Below are positions 54,266-62,790 of a DNA stretch of 64,000 bases, piece after piece (within the stretch, counting starts at the first letter, position 1; every line of letters starts with the position of its first letter). The stretch covers positions 62,001-126,000 of the forward strand of contig NZ_FQZI01000002.1 in assembly GCF_900142035.1 (NCBI RefSeq), in the 5' to 3' direction. The notes beneath the pieces are model-generated. The model saw nothing but the letters and a program-made list of their open reading frames with translations. It made no database searches and had not been told where the DNA came from. The stretch comes from Flavobacterium terrae (GTDB lineage: Bacteria; Bacteroidota; Bacteroidia; Flavobacteriales; Flavobacteriaceae). The translations under genes were made by a program, and so were the position numbers.

Positions 54266-55762
54266 TTATACTTTCAATTTTAATACTTCATTTGTTTTTT
54301 TTCTTACTTGGTCACACAATTTGGTATTCTGACACAGACTTTGCCCGTATGACGGAATCATGTTTTTAAGTTTATTTTGCCAAGCTTCAGATTTCATTTT
54401 CTCAGGGAAACACTTATCCAACAACTCAATCATAATCGAAGTAGCTGTAGATGCTCCTGGCGAAGCTCCAAGCAATACTGCAAGAGAACCATCATGAGCA
54501 GCAACAACTTCGGTACCAAATTCAAGTACTCCATTTCCGTCCTTGTCTTTTTTGATTACCTGAACACGTTGTCCAGCAGTTTCTAGAACCCAATCTTCTT
54601 TTTTAGCCGAAGGAACATACTCTTTCAAAGCTTTCATTCTATCATTTGACGACTGGAAAACCTGTTCGATTAAATACTTGGTTAACGGAATATTTTTCAT
54701 TCCAGCTCCCAACATTGGTTTTATATTGTCTAATTCTATTGATTTGATTAAATCGAAGTACGAACCATTTTTTAAAAACTTAGTCGAAAAACCTGCATAA
54801 GGTCCAAAAAGTAATGCTTTTTCACCATCAATCATTCTGGTATCAATATGCGGAACCGACATAGGTGGTGCTCCAACAGAAGCTTTTCCATATACTTTCG
54901 CTGCGTGTTTTTTAATAACCTCTGGATTTGTACATTTTAACCACTGACCACTTACTGGGAATCCTCCGTAACCTTCTCCTTCAGGGATATTGGCTTTTTC
55001 TAAAAGTAACAATGATCCTCCTCCTGCTCCAATAAATACGAAAGGTGTATATACTTTTTTCTTTTCACCAGAAGCTAAATCTTTCACTTTAATTCTCCAG
55101 ATACCAGTATCTCTTTTCTTAAGCGAAGAAACTTCATGGTTAAAATGAACCGTAACTCCATCAAGCGTTTCTAGGTATTTAAAAATACTGCGAGTTAATG
55201 CTCCAAAATTAACATCGGTACCATATTTCATGGTCGTTGCTGCAATTTTGTCTTTGGTTTTACGACCTTCCATTACTAAAGGCGCCCATTCTTTAATTTG
55301 ATTGGCATCATCAGTAAATTCCATTTCTTTAAACAAATGAAATTTTTGAAGTTCGTTAAAACGTTTTCTTAGGTATTCTACATTCTCATCACCCCAAACA
55401 AAGCTAAGATGCGGAACGCTTTTTATAAAATTTTCTGGATTTTGAAGTACGTTTTTTTCAACAAGATATGCCCAAAACTGACGAGAAACTTCAAACGATT
55501 CTGAAATTTTAACCGCCTTTTTTACATCAACAGAACCATCTTCTAGCTCAGGAGTATAATTTAACTCGCAAAAAGCGGCATGACCGGTTCCTGCATTGTT
55601 CCAAGCATCTGAACTTTCTGCAGCAGCGACATCTAATCGCTCAAATATTTCGATTTTTAAATCAGGTTGTAATTCTTTTAGAAGTAAGCCTAACGTGGCG
55701 CTCATAATTCCAGCTCCAATTAGTACTACATCTGTTTCGATTTTTTGTGTTGTTGTTGTCAT
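54266..55762 (-). CDS. mqo: Malate:quinone oxidoreductase
   Basis: Membrane-peripheral FAD enzyme oxidising malate to oxaloacetate with quinone, replacing or supplementing malate dehydrogenase. Seen: the FAD loop DVVLIGAGIMSATLG near residue 12, ERLDVAAAESSDAWNNAGTGHAAFCELNYT near 41, FIGAGGGSLLLLEKANIPE near 255 and the C-terminal LLGASPGASTATSIM near 430. The 498 residues are complete. It stands alone between def and ruvX with its own promoter; in related genomes def and ruvX are often direct neighbours (from memory), so mqo may have been inserted here. Confidence 0.96.
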   Translation of the reverse strand: MTTTTQKIETDVVLIGAGIMSATLGLLLKELQPDLKIEIFERLDVAAAESSDAWNNAGTGHAAFCELNYTPELEDGSVDVKKAVKISESFEVSRQFWAYLVEKNVLQNPENFIKSVPHLSFVWGDENVEYLRKRFNELQKFHLFKEMEFTDDANQIKEWAPLVMEGRKTKDKIAATTMKYGTDVNFGALTRSIFKYLETLDGVTVHFNHEVSSLKKRDTGIWRIKVKDLASGEKKKVYTPFVFIGAGGGSLLLLEKANIPEGEGYGGFPVSGQWLKCTNPEVIKKHAAKVYGKASVGAPPMSVPHIDTRMIDGEKALLFGPYAGFSTKFLKNGSYFDLIKSIELDNIKPMLGAGMKNIPLTKYLIEQVFQSSNDRMKALKEYVPSAKKEDWVLETAGQRVQVIKKDKDGNGVLEFGTEVVAAHDGSLAVLLGASPGASTATSIMIELLDKCFPEKMKSEAWQNKLKNMIPSYGQSLCQNTKLCDQVRKKTNEVLKLKV

Positions 55763-55779
55763 TTCTTAGAATTGTGCCA

Positions 55780-55787
55780 CAAAGATA
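55780..55787 (-). promoter_or_regulatory. mqo promoter -7 box
   Basis: Minus strand reads TATCTTTG (TAnnTTTG), 17 bases upstream of the mqo ATG. Confidence 0.5.
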
Positions 55788-55857
55788 CTATCAAAAAATG
55801 CAAAATTTATCTTAATTTTCAACCCTTTAATCGAATTTTAGATATTAACAAAAAAAC

Positions 55858-56274
55858 CTATATCATTTTTCGAGAAAGATAATCTCTTAGCATTATTGTT
55901 GCCGAAATTTCATCAATTAACGCTTTATTTTGACGTTGTTTCTTTTTTAAACCACTATCAATCATAGTTTGAACAGCTATTTTTGAAGTAAATCGCTCAT
56001 CTACCCTAACTACTTGTATTTCAGGAAAATTTTCTTTAAATTTTATAACAAAAGCTTCAATGATTGGAGCACTTTCAGATGGCATACCATTCATTTGTTT
56101 TGGTTCACCAATAAGTACTTTAATTACTTGTTCTTTTGAAAAATATTCTTTCAAAAAAGGAATAAGTTTTTCTGAAGGAACCGTTTCTAAACCCGAAGCA
56201 ATAATTTGCAGTTCATCAGTAACCGCAATTCCTGTGCGCTTCATTCCGTAATCTAATGCTAGTATTCTTGGCAT
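55858..56274 (-). CDS. ruvX: Holliday junction resolvase-like protein RuvX/YqgF
   Basis: RNase H-fold nuclease implicated in 16S rRNA 5' maturation and possibly junction resolution. Seen: RILALDYGMKRTGIAVTD near residue 3 with the first catalytic Asp, LIGEPKQMNGMPSE near 80, VDERFTSKIA near 108 and the terminal Asp in KALIDEISA. I chose ATG 56274, because the upstream ATG (56292) lies inside the promoter box 56290-56297. 138 residues, the usual size. Confidence 0.93.
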   Translation of the reverse strand: MPRILALDYGMKRTGIAVTDELQIIASGLETVPSEKLIPFLKEYFSKEQVIKVLIGEPKQMNGMPSESAPIIEAFVIKFKENFPEIQVVRVDERFTSKIAVQTMIDSGLKKKQRQNKALIDEISATIMLRDYLSRKMI

Positions 56275-56289
56275 ATTATTTTGTTTTAG

Positions 56290-56297
56290 CAAAGGTA
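56290..56297 (-). promoter_or_regulatory. ruvX promoter -7 box
   Basis: Minus strand reads TACCTTTG (TAnnTTTG), 15 bases upstream of the chosen ATG; it excludes the longer start. Confidence 0.5.
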
Positions 56298-56470
56298 AAT
56301 CTTATTAGTGATTTTTGTTAGATTTTTTCGAAATAGACGGTAAGCACGAATTAAACCCAAGCGAAACAAATTAACGAAGTAAATCCACACTATCTGATTA
56401 TAGATGATTAATTAAGTTAAAAATTATAAAACTATTAATAATGAGTAACCATTACAAAAGTGATTAAAAG

Positions 56471-56752
56471 TTAAAGATTAAGATTTTTAAATATTTCACG
56501 GGTTATAACTTTAGTATTATAAACTACTTCCTGAAAGGTACAATCTAACATGGTGATAGGAAATGGGATTCCATCTCTCATTTCAGTAAAATCCATGGTC
56601 AAAACAGAATGTTCAGATATGTTAGAAGAACCCTTGAGTAGATTAAAGATGGCTATAGCCTTTTCTTTATCCTCTCCTAAACTATAAGTCGCATAGGAAT
56701 CTATCCCTGAAACCGCTTTAATATTGACCGATATATAATATAAACTTTCCAT
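56471..56752 (-). CDS. Small hypothetical protein
   Basis: 93 residues, no recognised family. The N-terminal half (LYYISVNIKAVSGIDSYATYSLGEDKEKAIAIFNLLKG) looks like an alternating beta-alpha unit, and the C-terminal half has ITMLDCTFQEVVYNTKVITREIFKNL. No signal peptide or membrane segment. It lies alone between ruvX and hsp20, reading leftwards, with a terminator-like hairpin 130 bases upstream. Coding potential is supported only by its continuous frame and composition. Confidence 0.6.
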   Translation of the reverse strand: MESLYYISVNIKAVSGIDSYATYSLGEDKEKAIAIFNLLKGSSNISEHSVLTMDFTEMRDGIPFPITMLDCTFQEVVYNTKVITREIFKNLNL

Positions 56753-56887
56753 TTTTTTCGTTTTTAAATATCATGTACTGGTAAACATTAAAAAATGATT
56801 ATTATTTTCTCAAGCTCCGAAACAACAATGAACAGCGCATACATCTCTGAAAATAATTGCTATGAATAAAAGAATTTTTTACAATCG

Positions 56888-56913
56888 AAAAGCTGTCCAC
56901 TTGGACAGCTTTT
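56888..56913 (-). terminator. hsp20 intrinsic terminator
   Basis: Perfect 11-bp stem AAAAGCTGTCC (56888-56898) / GGACAGCTTTT (56903-56913) with loop ACTT, 26 bases after the hsp20 stop; on the minus strand a T-run follows. Confidence 0.82.
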
Positions 56914-56939
56914 TATGCTTGACTGTGAAAGAACCGTGA

Positions 56940-57392
56940 TTAAGAAATCTCAATCATTCTTGGTGGCTTCTGCTTAGCTTCCTCTTTTTTTGGAACAGTT
57001 AAAAGCAACAGGCCATTTTCATAGCGTGCAGTAATGTGCTCATCATCGACCACATTTTTAGGCAACTCAAAGCTACGTTGAAAAGATTGATAGCTAAACT
57101 CCCTACGTGTAAAGTTTAATTCCTCTGTAATTTCATTTTGTTGTTTTACAGACGAGATAGTTAATAGATTTCCGTCTAAGGTGACATTGAAATCATTTTT
57201 GTCCATCCCAGGGGCAGCTACTTCTACTTCGTAACTGTCGGCTTTTTCTTTGATGTTTACCGATGGCAAAGTAGTGCTTGTAGATGAAAAATTGGTGTTT
57301 TCCCAATTGAAAAGCTCACGGCCAAAGATGTCATCAAAAAACATACGTGGAAAGCCAGGTATTTGACTTTCGTTTCTTTTAATTAGATTCAT
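56940..57392 (-). CDS. Hsp20/alpha-crystallin small heat-shock protein
   Basis: ATP-independent holdase chaperone. The 150 residues hold a short N-terminal arm (RNESQIPGFPRMFFDDIFGRELF), the alpha-crystallin domain (about 45-135: VNIKEKADSYEVEVAAPGMDKNDFNVTLDGNLLTISS), and a C-terminal tail with the I-x-I/V-type anchor near EMIEIS. The A-x-x-x-n-G-v-L motif appears as YENGLLLLTVP. Read leftwards. Its promoter region contains a 16-bp perfect palindrome (57491-57532), so stress control by a repressor is likely. Confidence 0.95.
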   Translation of the reverse strand: MNLIKRNESQIPGFPRMFFDDIFGRELFNWENTNFSSTSTTLPSVNIKEKADSYEVEVAAPGMDKNDFNVTLDGNLLTISSVKQQNEITEELNFTRREFSYQSFQRSFELPKNVVDDEHITARYENGLLLLTVPKKEEAKQKPPRMIEIS

Positions 57393-57479
57393 AACTGTTT
57401 ACTTTAAAATTGTTAGACATTAATTTTATGAACGTTAACTCTGTTACCAGAGACATCAAATAAAAAAACGAAAATTGTG

Positions 57480-57532
57480 CCAATCTATTAAAATGACATT
57501 TTTTCAGATTCAAAAATGAAAAAATGTCATTT
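57480..57532 (-). promoter_or_regulatory. hsp20 promoter with long palindromic operator
   Basis: A perfect 16-bp inverted repeat, AAATGACATTTTTTCA (57491-57506) with its complement (57517-57532), separated by 10 bases. Next to it on the minus strand is TAGATTGG (57480-57487), one base off TAnnTTTG, and a TTTTTG in the palindrome loop that could be the -33 element (spacer about 23). A regulator bound here would cover the promoter. Not a CIRCE element. Confidence 0.55.
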
Positions 57533-57892
57533 ATTATATGAGAGTAAGTTAAGACATGTTTTTAAAATTAACGGCATTCTAATATAGGGATGGAAGCAAC
57601 ATAACGTGTTCATCTTTTTATTTTCAATCAAAACCCTAGAAAGATAATCCAAATGTTATACTATTGAGATTAGGTTGAATAGCTTTTTAAACAAAAAATA
57701 AATTTTAGTATATACTGAGGATCATTATAGTTATAAAAAGATGTAAGTTTCAGATTAGTCATATATAAAGGCTAAACAAGATCGAATAGCTGATTGGACA
57801 CTCATTAACAAAAGTATTTTCAATTTATTAATTTTATAATTCACTTTACTTTTTTATAGTCATTATATGTATATTCGTACAAAACTAAAATT
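57533..57892. other. Gene-free AT-rich region
   Basis: No ORF with coding character, no strong hairpin and no repeat of the window is visible between the hsp20 operator and the gasdermin-like gene. A perfect TAnnTTTG box is absent before the downstream ATG, so the promoter of that gene is not identified. Confidence 0.6.
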
Positions 57893-58594
57893 ATGAAACT
57901 TACCAAGTATTTAAGCGACCAAGGGTATGACTTGATTGAAGGACCAATACGCAATCACAAACCTTTACAATTGTGGGTTAAAAAAGCTTTTAGTGAAGCA
58001 GAATTGTATTATGCTACCTTAAAACATGCGTTTAAAAGTGAAGAAGTATTGACAGAAATCGAAAATCAGGCATTATCAGTTAATACATCTAACACTAACG
58101 AATATGGTTTTAATATTGGGATTACTTTACTAGAGGAAATACTGAGTTCACTAGGACTAGGAGCTGTAGAAATTTCGGCAGCGGTTAAGACTGGGAAAAA
58201 AGTGGTAATTAGTTACGACAATTCGATTACAAAAGAGTACGCCATAGGGAATATTGAAAGTTATTTATCAGCAGCAGATTTTGTACACCCCAATCCCCAA
58301 TTACTAAAAAACGCTAATAAAGACAATATCTTAATTATTACTGGAACTGTTTTTGCCAAAAATCTTGTTGTAGAAATAGAAACAGATTTTACCATCGATG
58401 TCTCTTTAATTGCTAAACTTAACAACATAGCAGACGGCAAAATTGATTTTACAGCAAAAGATAGCAACACCTTAAAAATGGTTTCGGGAGGAAACAACTT
58501 TTTCCCTATTGCAGTAAAAGCAAGTCGCATAAAATTTGACCGAAGTATTTTTAAAAAACTTACCTTGGTTACAGATGATAGAAATATATTCTAA
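57893..58594 (+). CDS. Gasdermin-like protein (candidate bacterial pore former)
   Basis: The 233-residue protein has the layout I associate with bacterial gasdermins: GYDLIEGP...KPLQLW (11-28), a glycine-rich helix IGITLLEEILSSLGLG (75-90), then KKVVISYDN (102-110), YLSAADFVHPNP (124-135), strands ILIITGTVFAKNLVVEIE (146-163) and near the end FPIAVKASRIKFD (204-216). Known bacterial gasdermins are held inactive until a protease removes a short C-terminal peptide, then form membrane pores that kill the phage-infected cell. Here there is no Cys near the N-terminus for palmitoylation (in fact none at all), and no caspase- or trypsin-like protease gene nearby. The assignment is from memory of the family's conserved segments. 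It could be an unrelated beta-rich protein. Confidence 0.55.
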   Translation: MKLTKYLSDQGYDLIEGPIRNHKPLQLWVKKAFSEAELYYATLKHAFKSEEVLTEIENQALSVNTSNTNEYGFNIGITLLEEILSSLGLGAVEISAAVKTGKKVVISYDNSITKEYAIGNIESYLSAADFVHPNPQLLKNANKDNILIITGTVFAKNLVVEIETDFTIDVSLIAKLNNIADGKIDFTAKDSNTLKMVSGGNNFFPIAVKASRIKFDRSIFKKLTLVTDDRNIF

Positions 58595-58662
58595 ATTTAA
58601 AATTTACTATTTTCCGTATCAGACTAAAACTTCATAATTTTATTTTCAAGCTATAATCCACA

Positions 58663-59101
58663 ATGAAGACAACCAAATACATTTCACTGTTGCTTACAGT
58701 TTTTATTTACGCTCTACTTATTAGTTGTGGTTCTCAAAAAAACATAACAAATTATAAGAGACAATGGATGTTGGTTACATTTAAAGATTATAGCAAAGAA
58801 CTCCTCACTGAAAAGAAAGCAACATTAAATCTTACAAATATTCAAGGGGAGAATAATCCCGAATCAGGTTCTGCTTACATGGGCTGCAATACGATAAGAT
58901 TGAAAGCTAAATTTTCTGATGATGAAAAAGTCATATTCTCTGATTTTTATAAGTACTCGTATGTTTTGTCCAGGAAATCTTGAAAATGATTTTTTAGCAA
59001 CATTAAGGAAAACAACACATTATAAAATAGAAGGTCATTTTCTTTATTTATACCATGAAAAAGAGTTGCAAATGAAGTTTATTGCCGCAGATTGGGACTG
59101 A
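58663..59101 (+). pseudogene. META-domain lipoprotein, frameshifted
   Basis: The first frame (58663-58983) gives a lipoprotein signal (LLISCGS with the lipobox Cys) and the first half of a META domain, up to AYMGCNTIRLKAKFSD. It then stops early. The second half (RMFCPGNLENDFLATLRKTTHYKIEGHFLYLYHEKELQMKFI) continues in another frame to 59101. Deleting one T from the T5 run at 58944-58948 joins them as SDFISTRMFCPGNLE, a normal META sequence. So one base insertion in a homopolymer breaks the gene; a sequencing error is equally possible. Confidence 0.75.
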
Positions 59102-59166
59102 TATTACTAATTTTTAACAAAAATAAGTTTTTTAGTGTATCTGTAGTTTTAGCACTTTCAAAACTT

Positions 59167-59174
59167 TATCTTTG
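59167..59174 (+). promoter_or_regulatory. dapD promoter -7 box
   Basis: TATCTTTG fits TAnnTTTG, 18 bases before the dapD ATG. Confidence 0.5.
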
Positions 59175-59192
59175 CCTAAATAGATTTATTTT

Positions 59193-60008
59193 ATGCAAAA
59201 CTTACAATCAACTATAGAAGAAGCTTGGGGAAATAGAGCTTTATTACAAGAAGAAGCAACTCAAAATGCCATTAGAGAAGTTGTTAATTTATTAGATGCA
59301 GGAACACTTCGCGTTGCTGAACCAACAGCAAATGGATGGCAAGTAAACGAATGGGTTAAAAAAGCTGTTGTAATGTACTTCCCTATTCAAAAAATGGAAA
59401 CATTCGAAGTGGGTATTTTTGAATATCATGATAAAATTCCTCTAAAACGTGGTTATGCCGAAAAAGGAATTCGTGTGGTTCCTCATGCAGTGGCTCGTCA
59501 TGGTGCATACATTAGTAAAGGTGTTATCATGATGCCAAGTTATGTAAACATTGGTGCTTATGTTGATGAAGGCACTATGGTTGACACATGGGCAACTGTG
59601 GGTAGTTGTGCTCAAATAGGTAAAGATGTTCACTTGAGTGGAGGTGTAGGTATTGGTGGAGTTTTAGAACCTTTACAAGCGGCTCCAGTAATCGTTGAAG
59701 ATGGTGCTTTTATTGGTTCACGTTGTATTGTGGTAGAAGGTGTTCGTGTAGAAAAAGAAGCCGTTCTAGGTGCTAATGTATGTTTAACAGCATCGACTAA
59801 AATTATAGACGTTACTGGTCCAGAACCGGTAGAATATAAAGGAGTTGTGCCCGCACGTTCCGTAGTGATTCCTGGAAGCTATGCTAAAAAGTTTGAAGCA
59901 GGAGAATACCAAGTACCTTGCGCTTTAATCATTGGAAAACGCAAACCTTCAACTGACTTAAAAACGTCATTAAATGATGCTTTACGTGAATATAATGTAG
60001 CTGTATAG
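59193..60008 (+). CDS. dapD: Tetrahydrodipicolinate N-succinyltransferase
   Basis: Succinyl-CoA-dependent step of lysine and meso-diaminopimelate synthesis. The N-terminal 90 residues are helical (IEEAWGNRALLQEEATQNAI). The middle is a left-handed beta-helix of hexapeptide repeats (GAYVDEGTMVDTWATVGSCAQIGKDVHLSGGVGIGGVLEP, around 130-170) with the catalytic DEGTMVDTWA segment. The C-terminus ends in VPCALIIGKRKPSTDLKTSLND, typical of DapD. The 271-residue length is normal. A terminator that overlaps the end of the convergent glycosyltransferase follows. Confidence 0.97.
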   Translation: MQNLQSTIEEAWGNRALLQEEATQNAIREVVNLLDAGTLRVAEPTANGWQVNEWVKKAVVMYFPIQKMETFEVGIFEYHDKIPLKRGYAEKGIRVVPHAVARHGAYISKGVIMMPSYVNIGAYVDEGTMVDTWATVGSCAQIGKDVHLSGGVGIGGVLEPLQAAPVIVEDGAFIGSRCIVVEGVRVEKEAVLGANVCLTASTKIIDVTGPEPVEYKGVVPARSVVIPGSYAKKFEAGEYQVPCALIIGKRKPSTDLKTSLNDALREYNVAV

Positions 60009-60030
60009 TTATTGAAATTATATAATAATA

Positions 60031-60059
60031 AAAAAGGCAAGTTAATTACTTGCCTTTTT
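60031..60059 (+). terminator. dapD intrinsic terminator
   Basis: Perfect 12-bp stem AAAAAGGCAAGT (60031-60042) / ACTTGCCTTTTT (60048-60059) with loop TAATT. Its right arm is also the last coding bases of the convergent glycosyltransferase (stop at 60042). Confidence 0.85.
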
Positions 60060-60806
60060 CTTTTCTTCATTTTGCAATTTTATCAATTTTGCATATTTCA
60101 TATGGGAAAAGAATCCTTGAATCAAAGCGATGGTTACACCATCTATCCCATTAAAAATTCCTTTTTTAAAGAAGTAACAACGAATAAAGGCAACTAATCC
60201 GTTTAAAACTGGTTTGAAAGGCCCTACTCTTTTTCCTTGATCAAATAATTGTTGGGCATGCCAAGTTGAGTATTGATTCTTTTTAGCAATAATTTGATCG
60301 AAAGAATCCCAACCGTAATGCAATATGTGAACTGCTACCTTTTTCTCGTTAGTAGTTACAATTTTCTGATGTACTTTCGCTTCAGAAGGTGAAGCCGTTT
60401 TTTTATTAAAAAAACGCACCTTATGGTCTGGATACCAGCCCGAAAAATCAATTAATTTATCTGCTAAAAAGTTCTTTACTCTAAAAGAAAAAGCATCGTA
60501 ATTTCCCTCAAGATATTTTTCTTTTAAAAGAAAATCTTCAGCATCAGTATCTAAAAACTCATCAGCATCAAGGTTCAAAATCCAATCGTTTTTACAATAT
60601 GGCAATCCCACGGTACGCTGTGGTCCATCGCCCAAAAACGCTTGAGAAATAACTTTTGCTCCTTTGCTCTCAGCAATTTCAACTGTTTTATCTTTACTAA
60701 GCGAATCCACTATAATAACTTCATCACAAACTTTAAATAAAGCATCGATGCATTTACCAATATTCTTCTCTTCGTTGTAAGTAATCACTAATCCGCTAAT
60801 AGGCAT
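60042..60806 (-). CDS. Glycosyltransferase family 2 (WaaE/KdtX-like)
   Basis: GT2 enzyme that probably adds glucose to the lipopolysaccharide inner core. Seen: SGLVITYNEEKNIGKCIDAL, EVIIVDSLSKDKTVEIAE near residue 29 (D-S-x-S-x-D-x-T of the WaaE group), QRTVGLPYCKNDWILNLDADEFL near 62 with the metal-binding DAD, and a C-terminal half with HILHYGWDSFDQIIAKK near 158. 254 residues, soluble with a hydrophobic segment near 200. Divergent from the GT9 gene, in line with a core-oligosaccharide locus. Confidence 0.87.
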   Translation of the reverse strand: MPISGLVITYNEEKNIGKCIDALFKVCDEVIIVDSLSKDKTVEIAESKGAKVISQAFLGDGPQRTVGLPYCKNDWILNLDADEFLDTDAEDFLLKEKYLEGNYDAFSFRVKNFLADKLIDFSGWYPDHKVRFFNKKTASPSEAKVHQKIVTTNEKKVAVHILHYGWDSFDQIIAKKNQYSTWHAQQLFDQGKRVGPFKPVLNGLVAFIRCYFFKKGIFNGIDGVTIALIQGFFSHMKYAKLIKLQNEEKKKASN

Positions 60807-60863
60807 ATTTCTTATTTTTTGACAAAATTACAGAAAAGACTTTTTAAAATTTACATTACTATG

Positions 60864-60871
60864 TATTTTAG
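60864..60871 (+). promoter_or_regulatory. Probable promoter of the GT9 gene
   Basis: TATTTTAG, one base off TAnnTTTG, 17 bases before the ATG at 60889. Confidence 0.35.
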
Positions 60872-60888
60872 CAGTCTAATACGACTTT

Positions 60889-61953
60889 ATGAAACGAATT
60901 TTAGTGATTCAACAAAAACGAATTGGCGATGTACTTACCAGTACTATTATTAGCAACAATTTAAAAAAACACTTCCCCGAAGCTAAAATTGATTATATGT
61001 GCTATGCTAATTGTGTTGCTATTCTAGAAAACAACCCAAACATAAATGAAGTAATAGTATTAGACGAAAAAGTTAGAAAAAACTATTTTTCACTCGCTAA
61101 GTTCATCCTTTACATAAGAAAAAAGAAATATGATGTTGTAATTGATGTGTACAGCAAATTCGAAACTAATTTAATTACCTTGTTTTCAGGCGCCAAATAT
61201 AAAATTTCATACGATAAAGGATACTCTAATTTGTTTTACACTCATAATGTAAAAAGAATTGAAAATGGTACTCAATCTGAAATAGGACTAGCAATATTAA
61301 ACCGATTATTATTGTTAAAACCTTTGATCAAAGAAGGAATCACCGATTACAAACCAAAGATTTTCTTAACTGATATAGAAAAACAACAAGGATTGACCTT
61401 ACTTGAATCTCATAACATCAAAAAAGATAAACCTATTTTAATGTTTGGTATTTTAGGTAGTGAATGGTATAAAACCTATCCATTTGAAAAAATGGCCCAG
61501 ATTATTGATTTTACAGTATCAAAAACTAACGCTAGAGTACTTTTTAACTACATCCCTTCCCAAAAAGAAGATGCTCAAAAAATATATGATCTTTGCAAAA
61601 AAGAAACTCAGCAAAACATTGTTTTTGATTTGTATGCCAAAGAGCTTAGAGGTTTTTTAGGATTGTTATCACATTGTAATGCCTTAGTTGGCAATGAAGG
61701 TGGTGCTGTAAATATGGCAAAGGGATTAAATGTGCCTACATTTTCGATCTTTTCCCCTTCTGTTGATAAAGAAACTTGGCAGATTTTTGAAGATGAGAAG
61801 AATATCTCAATTCATTTAAAAGACATTAAACCTGAGATTTACCAACAGTCTACTGAAAAAGAGATCAAACAGGAGACTTTCAAATACTTTGATGAATATC
61901 CGTTTGAGTTGTTATTAGAAAAATTAGAGAGCTTTTACAAAACTGTACTTTAA
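60889..61953 (+). CDS. Glycosyltransferase family 9 (heptosyltransferase-like)
   Basis: GT-B enzyme of the lipopolysaccharide core. Seen: RILVIQQKRIGDVLTSTIISNNLKKHFPEAKIDYM at the N-terminus, the family's nucleotide-independent start, then KPILMFGILGSEWYKTYPFEKMAQII near 175 and LSHCNALVGNEGGAVNMAKGLNVPTFSIFSP near 260, with the G-x-E-G-G sugar-nucleotide motif. The 354 residues are complete. In Bacteroidota such enzymes may transfer heptose or other sugars. It ends 3 bases before the convergent kinase-like gene. Confidence 0.92.
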   Translation: MKRILVIQQKRIGDVLTSTIISNNLKKHFPEAKIDYMCYANCVAILENNPNINEVIVLDEKVRKNYFSLAKFILYIRKKKYDVVIDVYSKFETNLITLFSGAKYKISYDKGYSNLFYTHNVKRIENGTQSEIGLAILNRLLLLKPLIKEGITDYKPKIFLTDIEKQQGLTLLESHNIKKDKPILMFGILGSEWYKTYPFEKMAQIIDFTVSKTNARVLFNYIPSQKEDAQKIYDLCKKETQQNIVFDLYAKELRGFLGLLSHCNALVGNEGGAVNMAKGLNVPTFSIFSPSVDKETWQIFEDEKNISIHLKDIKPEIYQQSTEKEIKQETFKYFDEYPFELLLEKLESFYKTVL

Positions 61954-61956
61954 AAA

Positions 61957-62718
61957 CTATTTCTTCCAGAATTTTAGGTGTTTTTTAATTCTCTTTTTAC
62001 GATAAAACCTATACTGAAAATCCGCTGTAAGTTGCCACATGGTATTAAAAACAAGTTCTTCGTTTTCACCCGAAAGCTTTGCATATTCATTACTCATTAC
62101 AGCAACCATTTCTTTGTGAGGAGTAATTTTTGACAAGTTTTTCATTCGGGTTTGAAAATCAATTGATTCGTGAAATTTCATTCTGTTCAAATCAACCAAA
62201 AAGAAATCGTACTTCCCATTTCCTTTATTTTGTATTAAAGTATTCCCAGGTGAATGATCAAGAAACTCTACTCCTTTTTGATGCATATCATAGGTAAACT
62301 GTGTAAACTGTCTCAAAATATTTTCGGCATCAGGATAATCTGTTTCTACTAATTCTCTATAAGTCAAATCATATTTTAAATGCTCACAGGCGTAATAACT
62401 ATCCTGAAGTGTAAAAAGACTTCTGTTTTCGAAATATCCAATTGGTTTTGGAGTCCCAATTCCTTTTTCTAAAAGATTCAAAGCAAATTCATAAGAACGT
62501 TGCGCTTTTGATTTTCTAAAAAAACGATATACAAACTTATTAATTACATTAGGTTTTTTAAAGGATTTAATGTTTAGTGTGAGACTATCTATTTCAAAAA
62601 TTTTAATTTTATTCCTTTTTCCATTTGAAAGCATTTTCCCAGAAGAATAAAAATTTAAAATACAATCAAAAATAAAACTTTTGTATGAATTATAATTAGG
62701 GCTTATTATACCTATCAT
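61957..62718 (-). CDS. Kdo kinase/lipopolysaccharide kinase-like protein
   Basis: Eukaryotic-type kinase fold (KdkA/WaaP/RIO group) that likely phosphorylates Kdo or a core sugar. Seen: YEFALNLLEKGIGTPKPIGYFENRSL near residue 95 (N-lobe and hinge), the catalytic loop GVEFLDHSPGNTLIQNKG near 144 with the Asp of LDHSPGN, and the metal Asp in FFLVDLNRMKFHE near 170 (DFG equivalent). The 253 residues match. Read leftwards, its ATG 49 bases from an upstream TTG of the next gene. Its neighbours are glycosyltransferases, which supports a core-oligosaccharide role. Confidence 0.82.
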   Translation of the reverse strand: MIGIISPNYNSYKSFIFDCILNFYSSGKMLSNGKRNKIKIFEIDSLTLNIKSFKKPNVINKFVYRFFRKSKAQRSYEFALNLLEKGIGTPKPIGYFENRSLFTLQDSYYACEHLKYDLTYRELVETDYPDAENILRQFTQFTYDMHQKGVEFLDHSPGNTLIQNKGNGKYDFFLVDLNRMKFHESIDFQTRMKNLSKITPHKEMVAVMSNEYAKLSGENEELVFNTMWQLTADFQYRFYRKKRIKKHLKFWKK

Positions 62719-62790
62719 TTTTCTTTTTAATCAAAATTAGGCATAGTTTTATATAATTCCAATTTATTGGATAATTTTACAAAAAAAACA

